Below the pieces are notes generated by a model. That model saw nothing but the letters and a program-made list of their open reading frames with translations. It had not been told where the DNA came from and ran no database searches. Positions 1 to 7,651 of a stretch of 54,770 bases of DNA are shown one piece after another (positions within the stretch are counted from its first letter, which is position 1; every line of letters begins with the position of its first letter). The position numbers and the translations under genes are program-made. This stretch comes from an uncultured Bacilli bacterium (lineage in GTDB: Bacteria > Bacillota_I > Bacilli_A > RF39 > UBA660), in the NCBI GenBank assembly GCA_947626035.1, contig CANQQR010000005.1, positions 1 through 54,770 of the forward strand, given 5' to 3'.

Positions 1-34
1 CTTACATTCTTATTATAATATATTTTTGAAATTT

Positions 35-74
35 AAAAAAGACTGTTTTCAAATTTTTCATTTGTCAACAGTCT
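35..74 (-). terminator. Intrinsic terminator after the lipoprotein gene
   Basis: On the minus strand AGACTGTT pairs with AACAGTCT (positions 67-74 and 40-47) with a further CAAA/TTTG pairing inside. The stem is followed by a run of T. It closes the two-gene operon that starts near 1851. Confidence 0.85.
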
Positions 75-92
75 GAAGTTAGATTATAGATA

Positions 93-809
93 TTAAACTA
101 AATCTAACTTTTTTGCTATGAAAATTATAAATATTACTATGATTGCTAGTATTACGCCTAGTGCTATGTATATTTGTGTAAATATAGACATTCCTTTGCT
201 TTCTTCTTTGTTTTCAATTTGTTTAGTACTTATTGATAAGGTAATGTAATCTTCTATTTCATTACCTATTTTCATTCTATAAGTGTTAGCATCTACTTTA
301 GGTAATGACGTACTTATTATGTTTTTGCCTTTAAATTCTAGTGTTGTTTCGTCTCCATAGTTACATATGAAGTAACCTCCTAATAAAATGTTTATATGAT
401 CGTCTTGTGTTTCTATTTTTGTTTTTTCAAAACATTGGTTTAGTGTAGCTGAATCTATTATGTTATTGTAATTTAGTTCTGCTGTTAAGTCTAAGTGTGT
501 GAATTTATCTGTTTCTTCTAAGTCACTTTTTTTATAAGCGTAATTAAAGTTATCTTTTATAGGAAAATTATCGTTAAATATGAATGTGTATTCTTGTGGT
601 GGTAGTATTGTGTCATTTTCTTTTGGTGTATAATCTTTTACTTTATCTTTTATTCCACTAGGCATGTATATTTCTATTTTTTCATTTATATCATTATTAA
701 AGTCCATTGAGTATTTTATAGATGGAATAGTTAAAGTTTCATTATTATTACATCCTGTTAATAAAACTAGTATATTTAATATTACGAACAATTTTAATAC
801 CTTTTTCAT
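93..809 (-). CDS. Lipoprotein with C-terminal membrane segment, unknown function
   Basis: The product of about 238 residues begins with a lipoprotein signal peptide whose lipobox LLTGC puts the modified cysteine at residue 20. The central part is beta-rich and acidic. A single hydrophobic segment lies near the C terminus (about residues 212-233), followed by a short Lys-containing tail, so the protein would be held in the membrane at both ends. The ATG at 809 is chosen because AGGAGAAAAGT lies just before it; an upstream in-frame start at 872 would lie inside the preceding gene and add a non-signal extension. It is 10 bases downstream of the peptidase gene and probably translated from the same mRNA. 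I do not recognise the family; an accessory or substrate-like role next to the peptidase is inference from position only. Confidence 0.8.
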   Translation of the reverse strand: MKKVLKLFVILNILVLLTGCNNNETLTIPSIKYSMDFNNDINEKIEIYMPSGIKDKVKDYTPKENDTILPPQEYTFIFNDNFPIKDNFNYAYKKSDLEETDKFTHLDLTAELNYNNIIDSATLNQCFEKTKIETQDDHINILLGGYFICNYGDETTLEFKGKNIISTSLPKVDANTYRMKIGNEIEDYITLSISTKQIENKEESKGMSIFTQIYIALGVILAIIVIFIIFIAKKLDLV

Positions 810-819
810 ACTTTTCTCC

Positions 820-1851
820 TTATTTTGCTGTGTACTTATATGCACCTTTCCATTTAGCATTTTTATGAACACTAGAGTCTCTATTGGAAGCTTTTCTAAC
901 GGCTTCTTCTATAGTGGCACAACCCAATTTACTTTCATTTAGTGGTGCTGGGTCATATAGATATACTTCATTTTGTTTACATGAAGAGTTTTGTCCTACA
1001 ACTACATAATGTCCTTCTACATGGAGTATTACACCATATCCTTCTTGAACTGCTTTTAATACTTCTTGTCCTCTGTTATCATCATAATCTACTAAAGTAC
1101 CATTAGTAGTAAAGATTCGTTCTCCACTTATATTAAAATGGTCTAATAATGTTTTATTATCAAGAACCCATTCTCCTATTCCACTTCCGATTGTATAATT
1201 TAATATACTTCTATTATTGCAAATATAATCGGTCATATCTGAAACTTGAATATTCGGATTTGCAAATGTTGCTACCATCATTGTAAGTGATGTTGGTCCA
1301 CAGGCTAGGTCTCTTATTGTATATGATCCACAAAAATTGCCATCAATATATTGAGTACGATATTCTATTTTTGATGCATACTTTGTTCCGCCTGTCCCAT
1401 TATTTTGTTTTTCGTCTTCTAATTTTTGTACTGCTTCTTGGTGTTGTTGTTCTTTTTTTACTTGTTTTTCTAGTTTTTCTTCTTCTCTTCTTTCTTTTAT
1501 GTAGTCCATATTAGCATTAGCAAAAATTCTTGTTAATGTTTCATTACCATCAGTTACTACTAAATCTAAGACCATGTTAACAAAACCTGGGATTAAAAAC
1601 AAAATAACTGCAGCTATTAGTCTTCTATATATTTCTTTTGATAATTTTGATGTATCAGATTCAGAATTTATTACTATTGCCCTTGCGCATTTTATCATTA
1701 ATGATATTATTAATAAAACTGAAGAACCTAATAATATTAATGTTATAATTATTTTTAATATATATAGTAAAAATAAAAAATTTGAACTATTGTATATATT
1801 CATGAATTGTCGAGTGGACAAGTCTCGACTACACCTCTCTTTCATTCTCAA
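820..1851 (-). CDS. Membrane protein with pilin-like N terminus and C39-like cysteine peptidase domain
   Basis: The N-terminal 100 residues hold two hydrophobic segments (about 24-55 and 76-98) in an arrangement like TrbC/VirB2-type small membrane proteins. A charged, probably coiled-coil linker (about 115-150, rich in E, K and Q) leads to a papain-fold domain. Likely catalytic residues are C184 in ACGPTSL, H281 in the VEGHYVVVGQ strand and D300 in LYDP, the order expected for the Peptidase_C39_2 family. The domain should face outside and cut or amidate an unknown substrate. The start is uncertain: ATG at 1851, ATG at 1845, a TTG near 1830 or ATG at 1803 are all possible, and none has a clean Shine-Dalgarno. 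The start region folds into a hairpin (1817-1863). The lipoprotein gene follows in the same operon. Confidence 0.75.
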   Translation of the reverse strand: MRMKERCSRDLSTRQFMNIYNSSNFLFLLYILKIIITLILLGSSVLLIISLMIKCARAIVINSESDTSKLSKEIYRRLIAAVILFLIPGFVNMVLDLVVTDGNETLTRIFANANMDYIKERREEEKLEKQVKKEQQHQEAVQKLEDEKQNNGTGGTKYASKIEYRTQYIDGNFCGSYTIRDLACGPTSLTMMVATFANPNIQVSDMTDYICNNRSILNYTIGSGIGEWVLDNKTLLDHFNISGERIFTTNGTLVDYDDNRGQEVLKAVQEGYGVILHVEGHYVVVGQNSSCKQNEVYLYDPAPLNESKLGCATIEEAVRKASNRDSSVHKNAKWKGAYKYTAK

Positions 1852-1863
1852 TGAGGTCTTGTC
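1817..1863 (-). other. Possible RNA hairpin over the peptidase start region
   Basis: In the transcript GACAAG followed by ACCTC (1863-1853) can pair with GAGGT (1837-1833) and, across a 10-base bulge, CTTGTC (1822-1817). The loop holds the ATG at 1851-1849 and the stem covers the purine-rich GAGAGGTG. A second short stem, GTCGAG/CTCGAC, competes with it. This is visible base pairing only; a role in translation control is inference. Confidence 0.4.
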
Positions 1864-1970
1864 TAGTTACCTCTTAATATATATTTTAAATTGTTTGTTT
1901 TAAAGATATTTACTTAAGGTGTTAAATTCTAAATAAATAATAACATATTTATAGAATTTCTTCAATTGCT

Positions 1971-1997
1971 AAAAAACATTGGGCATGCCAATGTTTT
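1971..1997 (-). terminator. Intrinsic terminator overlapping the end of surface gene A
   Basis: On the minus strand ACATTGG and CCAATGT form a stem around a short GC-containing loop and are followed by a T run. The stem begins at the stop codon of the gene ending at 1996. Confidence 0.8.
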
Positions 1998-4653
1998 AAT
2001 TTTCAGACTTTGCACATTTGCTTTCATTATTTAGTTCTACTACTTCATATGGGTCAGTTGATGCTCCACTTCCTGTTAATTCTACGCATGACTTTAGTGA
2101 GATTACTGGACGCACGACATTACCGACGTTACCTGAATAGGTGATACTGCTGAAACCCAAGCTGCCGGTACCGTTGGAACCGCCAACAACGAACACGTAC
2201 GCACGGCTATCACTACTGTTGAAGGAATATGGACTCATTGTCCACCACCAGTTTGTTCCTGTAGAGCTTTCTCCGGAATCATTCCTGTAGTAATAAACTG
2301 AACCATTTTTAATTTGAAAGAGACTACCTGCATATATTACTTCGTCTGCGGTCATCAAGCCTATTGGTTTATCTAAATCTCCATTTCCACCTGAAGATTC
2401 ACTTACACTAAACATATCTTTCTTTCTCTCTATGTCAGCAGAATTATTGTCTTTTGGATTATCATTTAATTTACCAGAACCATCTACACCACATTTGAAT
2501 GATGGATGGTTCTTTGTATTATTTGATTTATTAGTATTAAATTTTGTATAACCATTATAATACATTTCTCCACTATTTAGCCATTCTGTTTGTGTACTTC
2601 TATCATTACAATATATTGCTGTTTTACTTATATATTTATCATAGTCTTGCAAATTGCTTGCGTACCATGTTTCTAATTCCGTCTTTATTGGACTTGGTTC
2701 TTCATTTCCTCTTATTGCTGAAAGTGTACTTCCTGTACTGTACATATAACCTACATATGCTGTGTTATTAAAGTTATCTTTATTATATGCAAATTTCCCA
2801 TCACTTCCAATGTTTCCACTATTCATTATATATGCAGTTTCGCTTTCTGGGTTTTCTCCTGCATATAATAACCTTAATCCTCCATCTTCGTTTGTACGAA
2901 TTATTCTCCAATATTTATTTGCAAAATGAACCCAGTTATCTGTAGTATTTCCAACCCAATACCATACATTGTTTCCTCCCTCTGTATAATTACCATCTTC
3001 TTTATATACGTTACCATCAGTTACTATACTATTAAAACTATTTCTTTTTCCTGCATTTGCATATTTTGTTTCTCCTAAACTTCCAGCTGTTAATGGACAT
3101 TCTTTGATTACTTTATACGGATTATCTGCTGTTCCACTTCCATCCAAAGTTACACAGCCTTGGAGAGAAATTACTGGACGCACGACGGGAATCCCATTTA
3201 AGACAATTGAGGTATCCAACTCACCCAATTCTTCAGATTCGTAAGAACCAGCCACGGTGTGAACTAATGCGTAACTACCACTGAAATAACTTGGACTCAT
3301 TGTCCACCAATAATTTTCTCCGGTTACACTTTCTCCGCTAATATTTTTGTAATAGTAAACACTTTCATTTGTTCCCCAGCTCATGCCTCCCGCGTACACT
3401 ACTTCGTCTGCGGTCATCAAACCTATTGGTTTTGTTAACTTTCCATTTCCTCCTGAAGCATCACTAACACTAAATTTATCAGCAGTAGCTTGCTCATTTT
3501 CTACTAATTTACCGCTTCCATCTACTCCACATTTAAATGACGGGTGATTTTTTGTATTATCTTCTCCATTTGTATAGAATTTTGTAAAACTATTAAAATA
3601 CATTTCCTCACTTGGTTTCCATCCTGTTTGTGTACTTCTATCATTACAATATATTGCTGTTTGACTTATATACTTATCATAATCTTGCAAATTACTTGTA
3701 TACCATGTTTCTAATTCTGTTTTTATTGGACTACTTATTTCATTTTCTCTTATTGCTGATAATGTATCTCCTGTACTATACATATAGCCTACATATGCTG
3801 TGCTATCATCATTTTCATTATATGGAAATGCACCATCACTTCCAATGTTTCCACTATTCATTATATATGCTGTTTCGCTTTCTGGACTTTCTCCTGCGTA
3901 TAATAGTCTTAGTCCTCCATCTTCGTCTGACCTTATGATTCTCCAGTACTTATCTGCAAAATATACCCAGTTGTCTTCTACGTTTCCGGCAAAATAGTAT
4001 ACCGGTTTACTTCCTTCGGTATAGTTCCCATCTTCCATGTATACACTGCCTTCTGTTACTATGGTAGAGAAATCGTTTCTTTTCTTATTTAACTCTTCTT
4101 TTGTATATTTGGTTGTAAATAAGTCTTGGGCTAGGAATGGTTTATCTCCTTCACCTATAAATAATGTTCCACTTAATGTTGCTCCCATATCTTCACTTTG
4201 GTCTTCTGTTGTTGTTTCATAGATAAATTCTATTGTATATTCTTGTACTTCACTTGGTTCTATTTTTATATTTCCTGTTAAACTAATTTTTTTTGCTGTT
4301 TCTGATTTTGGTAATACTTCAAATTTGTCCATTGTGTAGCCATGTGAACTTGTTATTTTGTATTTTAAATAATCTGTTTTAAATGTATTAATTAGGTCTT
4401 TTATAATAATCTTATATTCATATGTTTCATTTGTTTCACTTGTAACAGTAAATGTTTTTTTATAAGTCCATCCAGGTTCTATGTTATTTGCTTCAATGTT
4501 TCCATTACCATCAAATGTTATTTTTAAGTCTTGTGCTGTTAGGTCTATTGGTGCACCATTACCTTCTATGTAAGCCATCCAGTAACCTAAACTTACACTA
4601 ACTGTTAAAATAAGTATACTTACTACCCCTATAATTAAATATTGTTTCTTCAT
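1996..4653 (-). CDS. Tandem variable surface protein A (TasA-like N terminus, two CLec-like domains)
   Basis: The 885-residue product starts with a signal anchor (about residues 5-25, ILILTVSVSLGYWMA). A beta-rich stretch to about 175 resembles TasA/camelysin-type proteins. Two homologous domains of about 330 residues follow. Each opens with a DNWV.F...YWRIIR..EDGGLRLLYAG block, has a Cys pair (YCNDRS and FKCGVDG), and ends WWTMSP ... VRPVISL, the layout of DUF6273-like C-type-lectin-fold proteins. Between the last two motifs lie variable cassettes at 3184-3291 and 2116-2229. ATG at 4653 is preferred to the ATG at 4680 because GAAGGG lies nine bases before it and paralogue B starts at the same residue. 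There is no LPXTG motif, so attachment would be by the N-terminal anchor. It is probably a ligand-binding adhesin; the ligand is unknown. Confidence 0.85.
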   Translation of the reverse strand: MKKQYLIIGVVSILILTVSVSLGYWMAYIEGNGAPIDLTAQDLKITFDGNGNIEANNIEPGWTYKKTFTVTSETNETYEYKIIIKDLINTFKTDYLKYKITSSHGYTMDKFEVLPKSETAKKISLTGNIKIEPSEVQEYTIEFIYETTTEDQSEDMGATLSGTLFIGEGDKPFLAQDLFTTKYTKEELNKKRNDFSTIVTEGSVYMEDGNYTEGSKPVYYFAGNVEDNWVYFADKYWRIIRSDEDGGLRLLYAGESPESETAYIMNSGNIGSDGAFPYNENDDSTAYVGYMYSTGDTLSAIRENEISSPIKTELETWYTSNLQDYDKYISQTAIYCNDRSTQTGWKPSEEMYFNSFTKFYTNGEDNTKNHPSFKCGVDGSGKLVENEQATADKFSVSDASGGNGKLTKPIGLMTADEVVYAGGMSWGTNESVYYYKNISGESVTGENYWWTMSPSYFSGSYALVHTVAGSYESEELGELDTSIVLNGIPVVRPVISLQGCVTLDGSGTADNPYKVIKECPLTAGSLGETKYANAGKRNSFNSIVTDGNVYKEDGNYTEGGNNVWYWVGNTTDNWVHFANKYWRIIRTNEDGGLRLLYAGENPESETAYIMNSGNIGSDGKFAYNKDNFNNTAYVGYMYSTGSTLSAIRGNEEPSPIKTELETWYASNLQDYDKYISKTAIYCNDRSTQTEWLNSGEMYYNGYTKFNTNKSNNTKNHPSFKCGVDGSGKLNDNPKDNNSADIERKKDMFSVSESSGGNGDLDKPIGLMTADEVIYAGSLFQIKNGSVYYYRNDSGESSTGTNWWWTMSPYSFNSSDSRAYVFVVGGSNGTGSLGFSSITYSGNVGNVVRPVISLKSCVELTGSGASTDPYEVVELNNESKCAKSEN
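2116..2229 (-). other. Hypervariable cassette A2 (C-terminal domain of protein A)
   Basis: The cassette is the 38 codons between the conserved AGT-CCA of WWTMSP and GTG-CGT of VRPVISL. Nineteen of the 38 codons end in C, while the host gene elsewhere strongly prefers A or T in that position (one C-ending codon in the first 35 codons of paralogue B). Flanks are conserved with the other three cassettes while the inside differs. This is the codon pattern left by adenine mutagenesis of AAC codons in diversity-generating retroelement targets. Confidence 0.65.
3184..3291 (-). other. Hypervariable cassette A1 (first domain of protein A)
   Basis: Thirty-six codons separate the same flanking motifs. 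Only 9 of 36 codons end in C, fewer than in the other three cassettes, and the stretch is richer in Glu and Leu. It still differs almost completely from its paralogues. It may be an older or no longer diversifying copy. Confidence 0.5.
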
Positions 4654-4678
4654 AACTTTCTTCCCTTCTTTTAAATGC

Positions 4679-4706
4679 AAAAAAATACATAGAAAAACTC
4701 TATGTA
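4679..4706 (-). terminator. Attenuator-like hairpin upstream of surface gene A
   Basis: In the transcript TACATAG (4706-4700) pairs with CTATGTA (4692-4686) around a 7-base loop and is followed at once by seven T (4685-4679). It sits between the leader ORF and the ribosome binding site of gene A, so termination here would prevent expression of the gene. The copy at 7504-7531 is identical in stem and T run. Confidence 0.7.
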
Positions 4707-4743
4707 CTTTTAATCACAAAAAAACTATAAAGGTTATTTGTAG

Positions 4744-4797
4744 TTAACCCCCCCCGATTTGCAAACTAATGTTTTCGAAAGAGATTATTTTCTTCAT
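4744..4797 (-). CDS. Leader peptide ORF A with G8 tract
   Basis: The ORF encodes 17 residues, MKKIISFENISLQIGGG. AAGGAG (4815-4810) lies 12 bases before the ATG, a somewhat long spacing, and a consensus promoter lies just upstream. The last codons are a run of eight G (4748-4755 as C on the plus strand) directly followed by TAA. With nine G the frame would continue for 15 more codons and stop at TAG (4702-4700) inside the 5' arm of the attenuator hairpin. The same is true of the copy at 7569-7622. The peptide has no recognised function; its role is likely in cis through ribosome position. Confidence 0.55.
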   Translation of the reverse strand: MKKIISFENISLQIGGG

Positions 4798-4826
4798 AGT
4801 TTTCTTATTCTCCTTAATATAATTTA

Positions 4827-4855
4827 ATTATAGTTTATACTTTTGTTACTGTCAA
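4827..4855 (-). promoter_or_regulatory. Consensus sigma-70 promoter of surface gene A
   Basis: TTGACA (4855-4850), a 17-base spacer and TATAAT (4832-4827) match the consensus exactly on the minus strand. Transcription would start near 4820, about 23 bases before the leader ORF. Confidence 0.9.
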
Positions 4856-4876
4856 TTACATTTTTTATCTTCCGCA

Positions 4877-7480
4877 TCAATTATCTTTTGTTGCACATGA
4901 ATCTGAATTACCAATTTCTACTACTTCATATGGGTCATCTGATTTACCGGTACCAGATAACTGAACACAAGATTTCAGAGAAATTACAGGACGCACGGTG
5001 CCACTCGAAGAGCCGACGTAGTTGCTGTCCAAAAAACTAGCGATGCTATAACTCACGTAGAATACGTACGCGTGGTCGAAGAGGCCGAGGAAGCGATACG
5101 GACTCATCGTCCACCATCGGTTTGTACCTGTTGGGCTTCCTCCGGAAGCGTTCCTATAGTAGTAAACAGAGTCGTTATTAGTTTGGTATAATCCTCCAGC
5201 AAATATTACTTCATCTGCGGTCATCAAACCTATTGGCTTTGTTAGTTTTCCATTACCACCAGACGCTTGACTTACACTAAATTTATCTTTTGTTCCCTCT
5301 GCACCTGTCGAATCACTATTTTCCTTTCCTGTTCCATCTACACCACATTTAAATGATGGGTGATTCTTCGAATTATCTAATTTATTTGCATTGAATTTTG
5401 TATAACCATTGTAATCCATTTCTCCACTTGATTTCCATCCTGTTTGTGAACTTCTATCATTACAATATATCGCTGTTTTACTTATGTATTTATCATAACT
5501 TTGCAAATTACTTGTATACCATGTTTCTAATTCAGTCATTATTGGACTTGGTGTTCCATTTCCTCTTATTGCTGATAATGTATCTCCTGTACTATACATA
5601 TAACCTACATAGGCTGTATTATCATAATTATCTTTATTATATTCAAATAGTCCATTACTTCCAATGTTTCCACTGTTCATTATGTATGCTGTTTGACTTT
5701 CTGGACTTTCTCCTGCATACAATAGTCTAAGTCCTCCGTCTTCGTTTGTTCTTATTATTCTCCAATATTTATCAGCAAAATGTACCCAGTTATCGGTAGT
5801 ATTTCCAGCCCAGTACCATACTTTACTTCCATTTTCTGTCCATTTATCATCTTCTGTATATACATTACCATCAGTTACTATACTATCAAAGCTACTTCTC
5901 TTACCTGCACTCGCATATTTTGTTTCTCCTAAACTTCCAGCTGTTAATGGACATTCTTTTATTACTTTATATGGATTATCTGCTGTTCCACTTCCTTCCA
6001 AAGTTACACAGCCTTTTAGGGAGATTACTGGACGCACGACGCCATTCGAAGCGTTGCCGATTGTGCCGAGCAACTGACCTGCGCTGCTAGAACCGCGAAC
6101 AATGAACACGTACGCGCTGCTGCTGAAGTAACACGGACTCATTGTCCACCACGTGTTTGAACCTGTTGAGCTTCCTCCGGAAGCGTTTCTATAGTAGTAA
6201 GCAGAGTCGTTATTAGTTGTAAATAAACCTCCAGCGAATATTACTTCGTCTGCAGTCATCAAGCCTATTGGCTTTGTTAGGGCTCCATTACCACCAGACG
6301 CCTTGCTTACACTAAATTTATCTTTTGTTCCCTCTGCACCTGTTGAATCGCTATTTTCTTTTCCTGTTCCATCGACTCCACATTTGAATGATGGGTGGTT
6401 ACCTGAAGAACTTGTTTTATTTGTGTAGAATTTTGTATAACCATTGTAATACATTGTTCCACTACTTGCCCATCCTGTTTGGGAACTTCTATCATTACAA
6501 TATATCGCAGTTTTACTTATATATTTATCATAACTTTGTAAGTTATTTGCATACCATGTATCTAATTCTGTTTTTATTGGACTAGGTGTTCCATTTCCTC
6601 TTATAGCTGATAATGTATCTCCTGTACTATACATATAACCTACGTATGCTGTGTTATTGCGGTTATCTTTATTATATGCCATTGTACTTATATATGCATC
6701 TTCAGCTGTTGGGCTACTTCCAGCATATAAAAGTCTTAATCCTCCATCTTCGTCTGACCTTATGATTCTCCAGTAGTAGTTTGCAAAATATACCCAGTTG
6801 TCTTCTACGTTTCCTGCAAAGTAGTATACTGGTTTACTTCCTTCGGTGTACGCACCATCTTCCATGTATACACTGCCTTCAGTTACTATTGTAGAGAAGT
6901 CATTTCTTTTCTTATTTAACTCTTCTTTTGTATATTTTGTTGTAAATAAATCTTGTGCTAGGAATGGTTTATCTCCTTCACCTATAAATAATGTTCCACT
7001 TAGTGTTGCTCCCATGTCTTCGCTTTGGTCTTCTGTTGTTGTTTCATAGATAAATTCTATTGTATATTCTTGTACTTCACTTGGTTCTATTTTTATATTT
7101 CCTGTTAAACTAATTTTTTTTGCTGTTTCTGATTTTGGTAATACTTCAAATTTGTCCATTGTGTAGCCATGTGAACTTGTTATTTTGTATTTTAAATAAT
7201 CTGTTTTAAATGTATTAATTAGGTCTTTTATAATAATCTTATATTCATATGTTTCATTTGTTTCACTTGTAACAGTAAATGTTTTTTTATAAGTCCATCC
7301 AGGTTCTATGTTATTTGCTTCAATGTTTCCATTACCATCAAATGTTATTTTTAAGTCTTGTGCTGTTAGGTCTATTGGTGCTCCATTACCTTCTATGTAA
7401 GCCATCCAATAACCTAAACTTACACTTACTGTTAAAATAAGTATACTTACTACCCCTATAATTAAATATTGTTTCTTCAT
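4877..7480 (-). CDS. Tandem variable surface protein B (TasA-like N terminus, two CLec-like domains)
   Basis: This 867-residue paralogue of protein A is nearly identical over the first 175 residues: signal anchor at about 5-25, then the TasA/camelysin-like beta-rich part. Two DUF6273-like domains follow (about 190-515 and 520-867), each with the YWRIIR..EDGGLRLLYAG block, the YCNDRS and FKCGVDG cysteines, the GLMTADEV motif and the WWTMSP ... VRPVISL frame. Cassettes at 6038-6133 and 4997-5098 vary completely between these last motifs. The ATG at 7480 follows GAAGGGAAGAAAGTT. The gene has its own promoter, leader and hairpin (7504-7680), and its 3' end runs into the control region of gene A. 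The expected place is the cell surface with the lectin-like domains outside; ligand unknown. Confidence 0.85.
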   Translation of the reverse strand: MKKQYLIIGVVSILILTVSVSLGYWMAYIEGNGAPIDLTAQDLKITFDGNGNIEANNIEPGWTYKKTFTVTSETNETYEYKIIIKDLINTFKTDYLKYKITSSHGYTMDKFEVLPKSETAKKISLTGNIKIEPSEVQEYTIEFIYETTTEDQSEDMGATLSGTLFIGEGDKPFLAQDLFTTKYTKEELNKKRNDFSTIVTEGSVYMEDGAYTEGSKPVYYFAGNVEDNWVYFANYYWRIIRSDEDGGLRLLYAGSSPTAEDAYISTMAYNKDNRNNTAYVGYMYSTGDTLSAIRGNGTPSPIKTELDTWYANNLQSYDKYISKTAIYCNDRSSQTGWASSGTMYYNGYTKFYTNKTSSSGNHPSFKCGVDGTGKENSDSTGAEGTKDKFSVSKASGGNGALTKPIGLMTADEVIFAGGLFTTNNDSAYYYRNASGGSSTGSNTWWTMSPCYFSSSAYVFIVRGSSSAGQLLGTIGNASNGVVRPVISLKGCVTLEGSGTADNPYKVIKECPLTAGSLGETKYASAGKRSSFDSIVTDGNVYTEDDKWTENGSKVWYWAGNTTDNWVHFADKYWRIIRTNEDGGLRLLYAGESPESQTAYIMNSGNIGSNGLFEYNKDNYDNTAYVGYMYSTGDTLSAIRGNGTPSPIMTELETWYTSNLQSYDKYISKTAIYCNDRSSQTGWKSSGEMDYNGYTKFNANKLDNSKNHPSFKCGVDGTGKENSDSTGAEGTKDKFSVSQASGGNGKLTKPIGLMTADEVIFAGGLYQTNNDSVYYYRNASGGSPTGTNRWWTMSPYRFLGLFDHAYVFYVSYSIASFLDSNYVGSSSGTVRPVISLKSCVQLSGTGKSDDPYEVVEIGNSDSCATKDN
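4997..5098 (-). other. Hypervariable cassette B2 (C-terminal domain of protein B)
   Basis: Of 34 codons, 21 end in C, including a run of eight successive NNC codons (CGC to CAC) right after the first variable codon. Flanking codons are conserved with the other cassettes. It is the clearest of the four NNC signatures and also visibly GC-rich against the AT-rich surroundings. Confidence 0.7.
6038..6133 (-). other. Hypervariable cassette B1 (first domain of protein B)
   Basis: Of 32 codons, 17 end in C. The cassette is two codons shorter than B2 and six shorter than A2, so the four do not descend from one template by substitution alone. Conserved WWTMSP and VRPVISL codons flank it. Confidence 0.65.
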
Positions 7481-7503
7481 AACTTTCTTCCCTTCTTAAA
7501 CGC

Positions 7504-7531
7504 AAAAAAATACATAGAAAAACTCTATGTA
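7504..7531 (-). terminator. Attenuator-like hairpin upstream of surface gene B
   Basis: TACATAG (7531-7525) pairs with CTATGTA (7517-7511), followed by seven T (7510-7504), between leader ORF and the gene B start. Stem, loop and T run equal those of the copy at 4679-4706, although the 30 bases before it have diverged. Confidence 0.7.
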
Positions 7532-7568
7532 CTTATGTGCATTAAAAAACTATAAAGGTTATTTGTTG

Positions 7569-7622
7569 TTAACCCCCCCCGATTTGCAAACTAATGTTTT
7601 CGAAAGAGATTATTTTCTTCAT
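7569..7622 (-). CDS. Leader peptide ORF B with G8 tract
   Basis: It encodes the same 17 residues as the leader at 4744-4797, with the same upstream CTCCTT complement (ribosome site) and the same eight-G run (7573-7580) before TAA. A +1 change would open a 32-codon frame ending at TAG (7527-7525) inside the hairpin. The extended frame differs from copy A at several codons, yet stays open over the same 16 codons after the tract. Confidence 0.55.
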   Translation of the reverse strand: MKKIISFENISLQIGGG

Positions 7623-7651
7623 AGTTTTCTTATTCTCCTTAATATATTTTA

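Larger units (their letters stand above)
4132..4865 (-). repeat. Direct repeat, copy 1 (control region and N-terminal coding part)
   Basis: From about 4132 to 4865 the sequence is nearly identical to 6960-7690. It covers the promoter, leader ORF, hairpin and the first part of the coding region (roughly the first 175 codons). The highest divergence within the unit lies between the leader stop and the hairpin. This marks a tandem gene duplication. Confidence 0.85.

Noticed and set aside
4744-4797. Leader ORF as the broken start of an ABC ATPase gene (MKKIISFENISL)
   Set aside because: The resemblance covers only a dozen residues, no ATPase sequence follows in any frame, and the same leader is kept in both copies.
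2116-6133. GC-rich islands in the surface genes as ordinary horizontal transfer
   Set aside because: The high GC is confined to the cassettes between conserved codons and comes mainly from C in the third codon position, which fits targeted diversification better than transfer of a segment.
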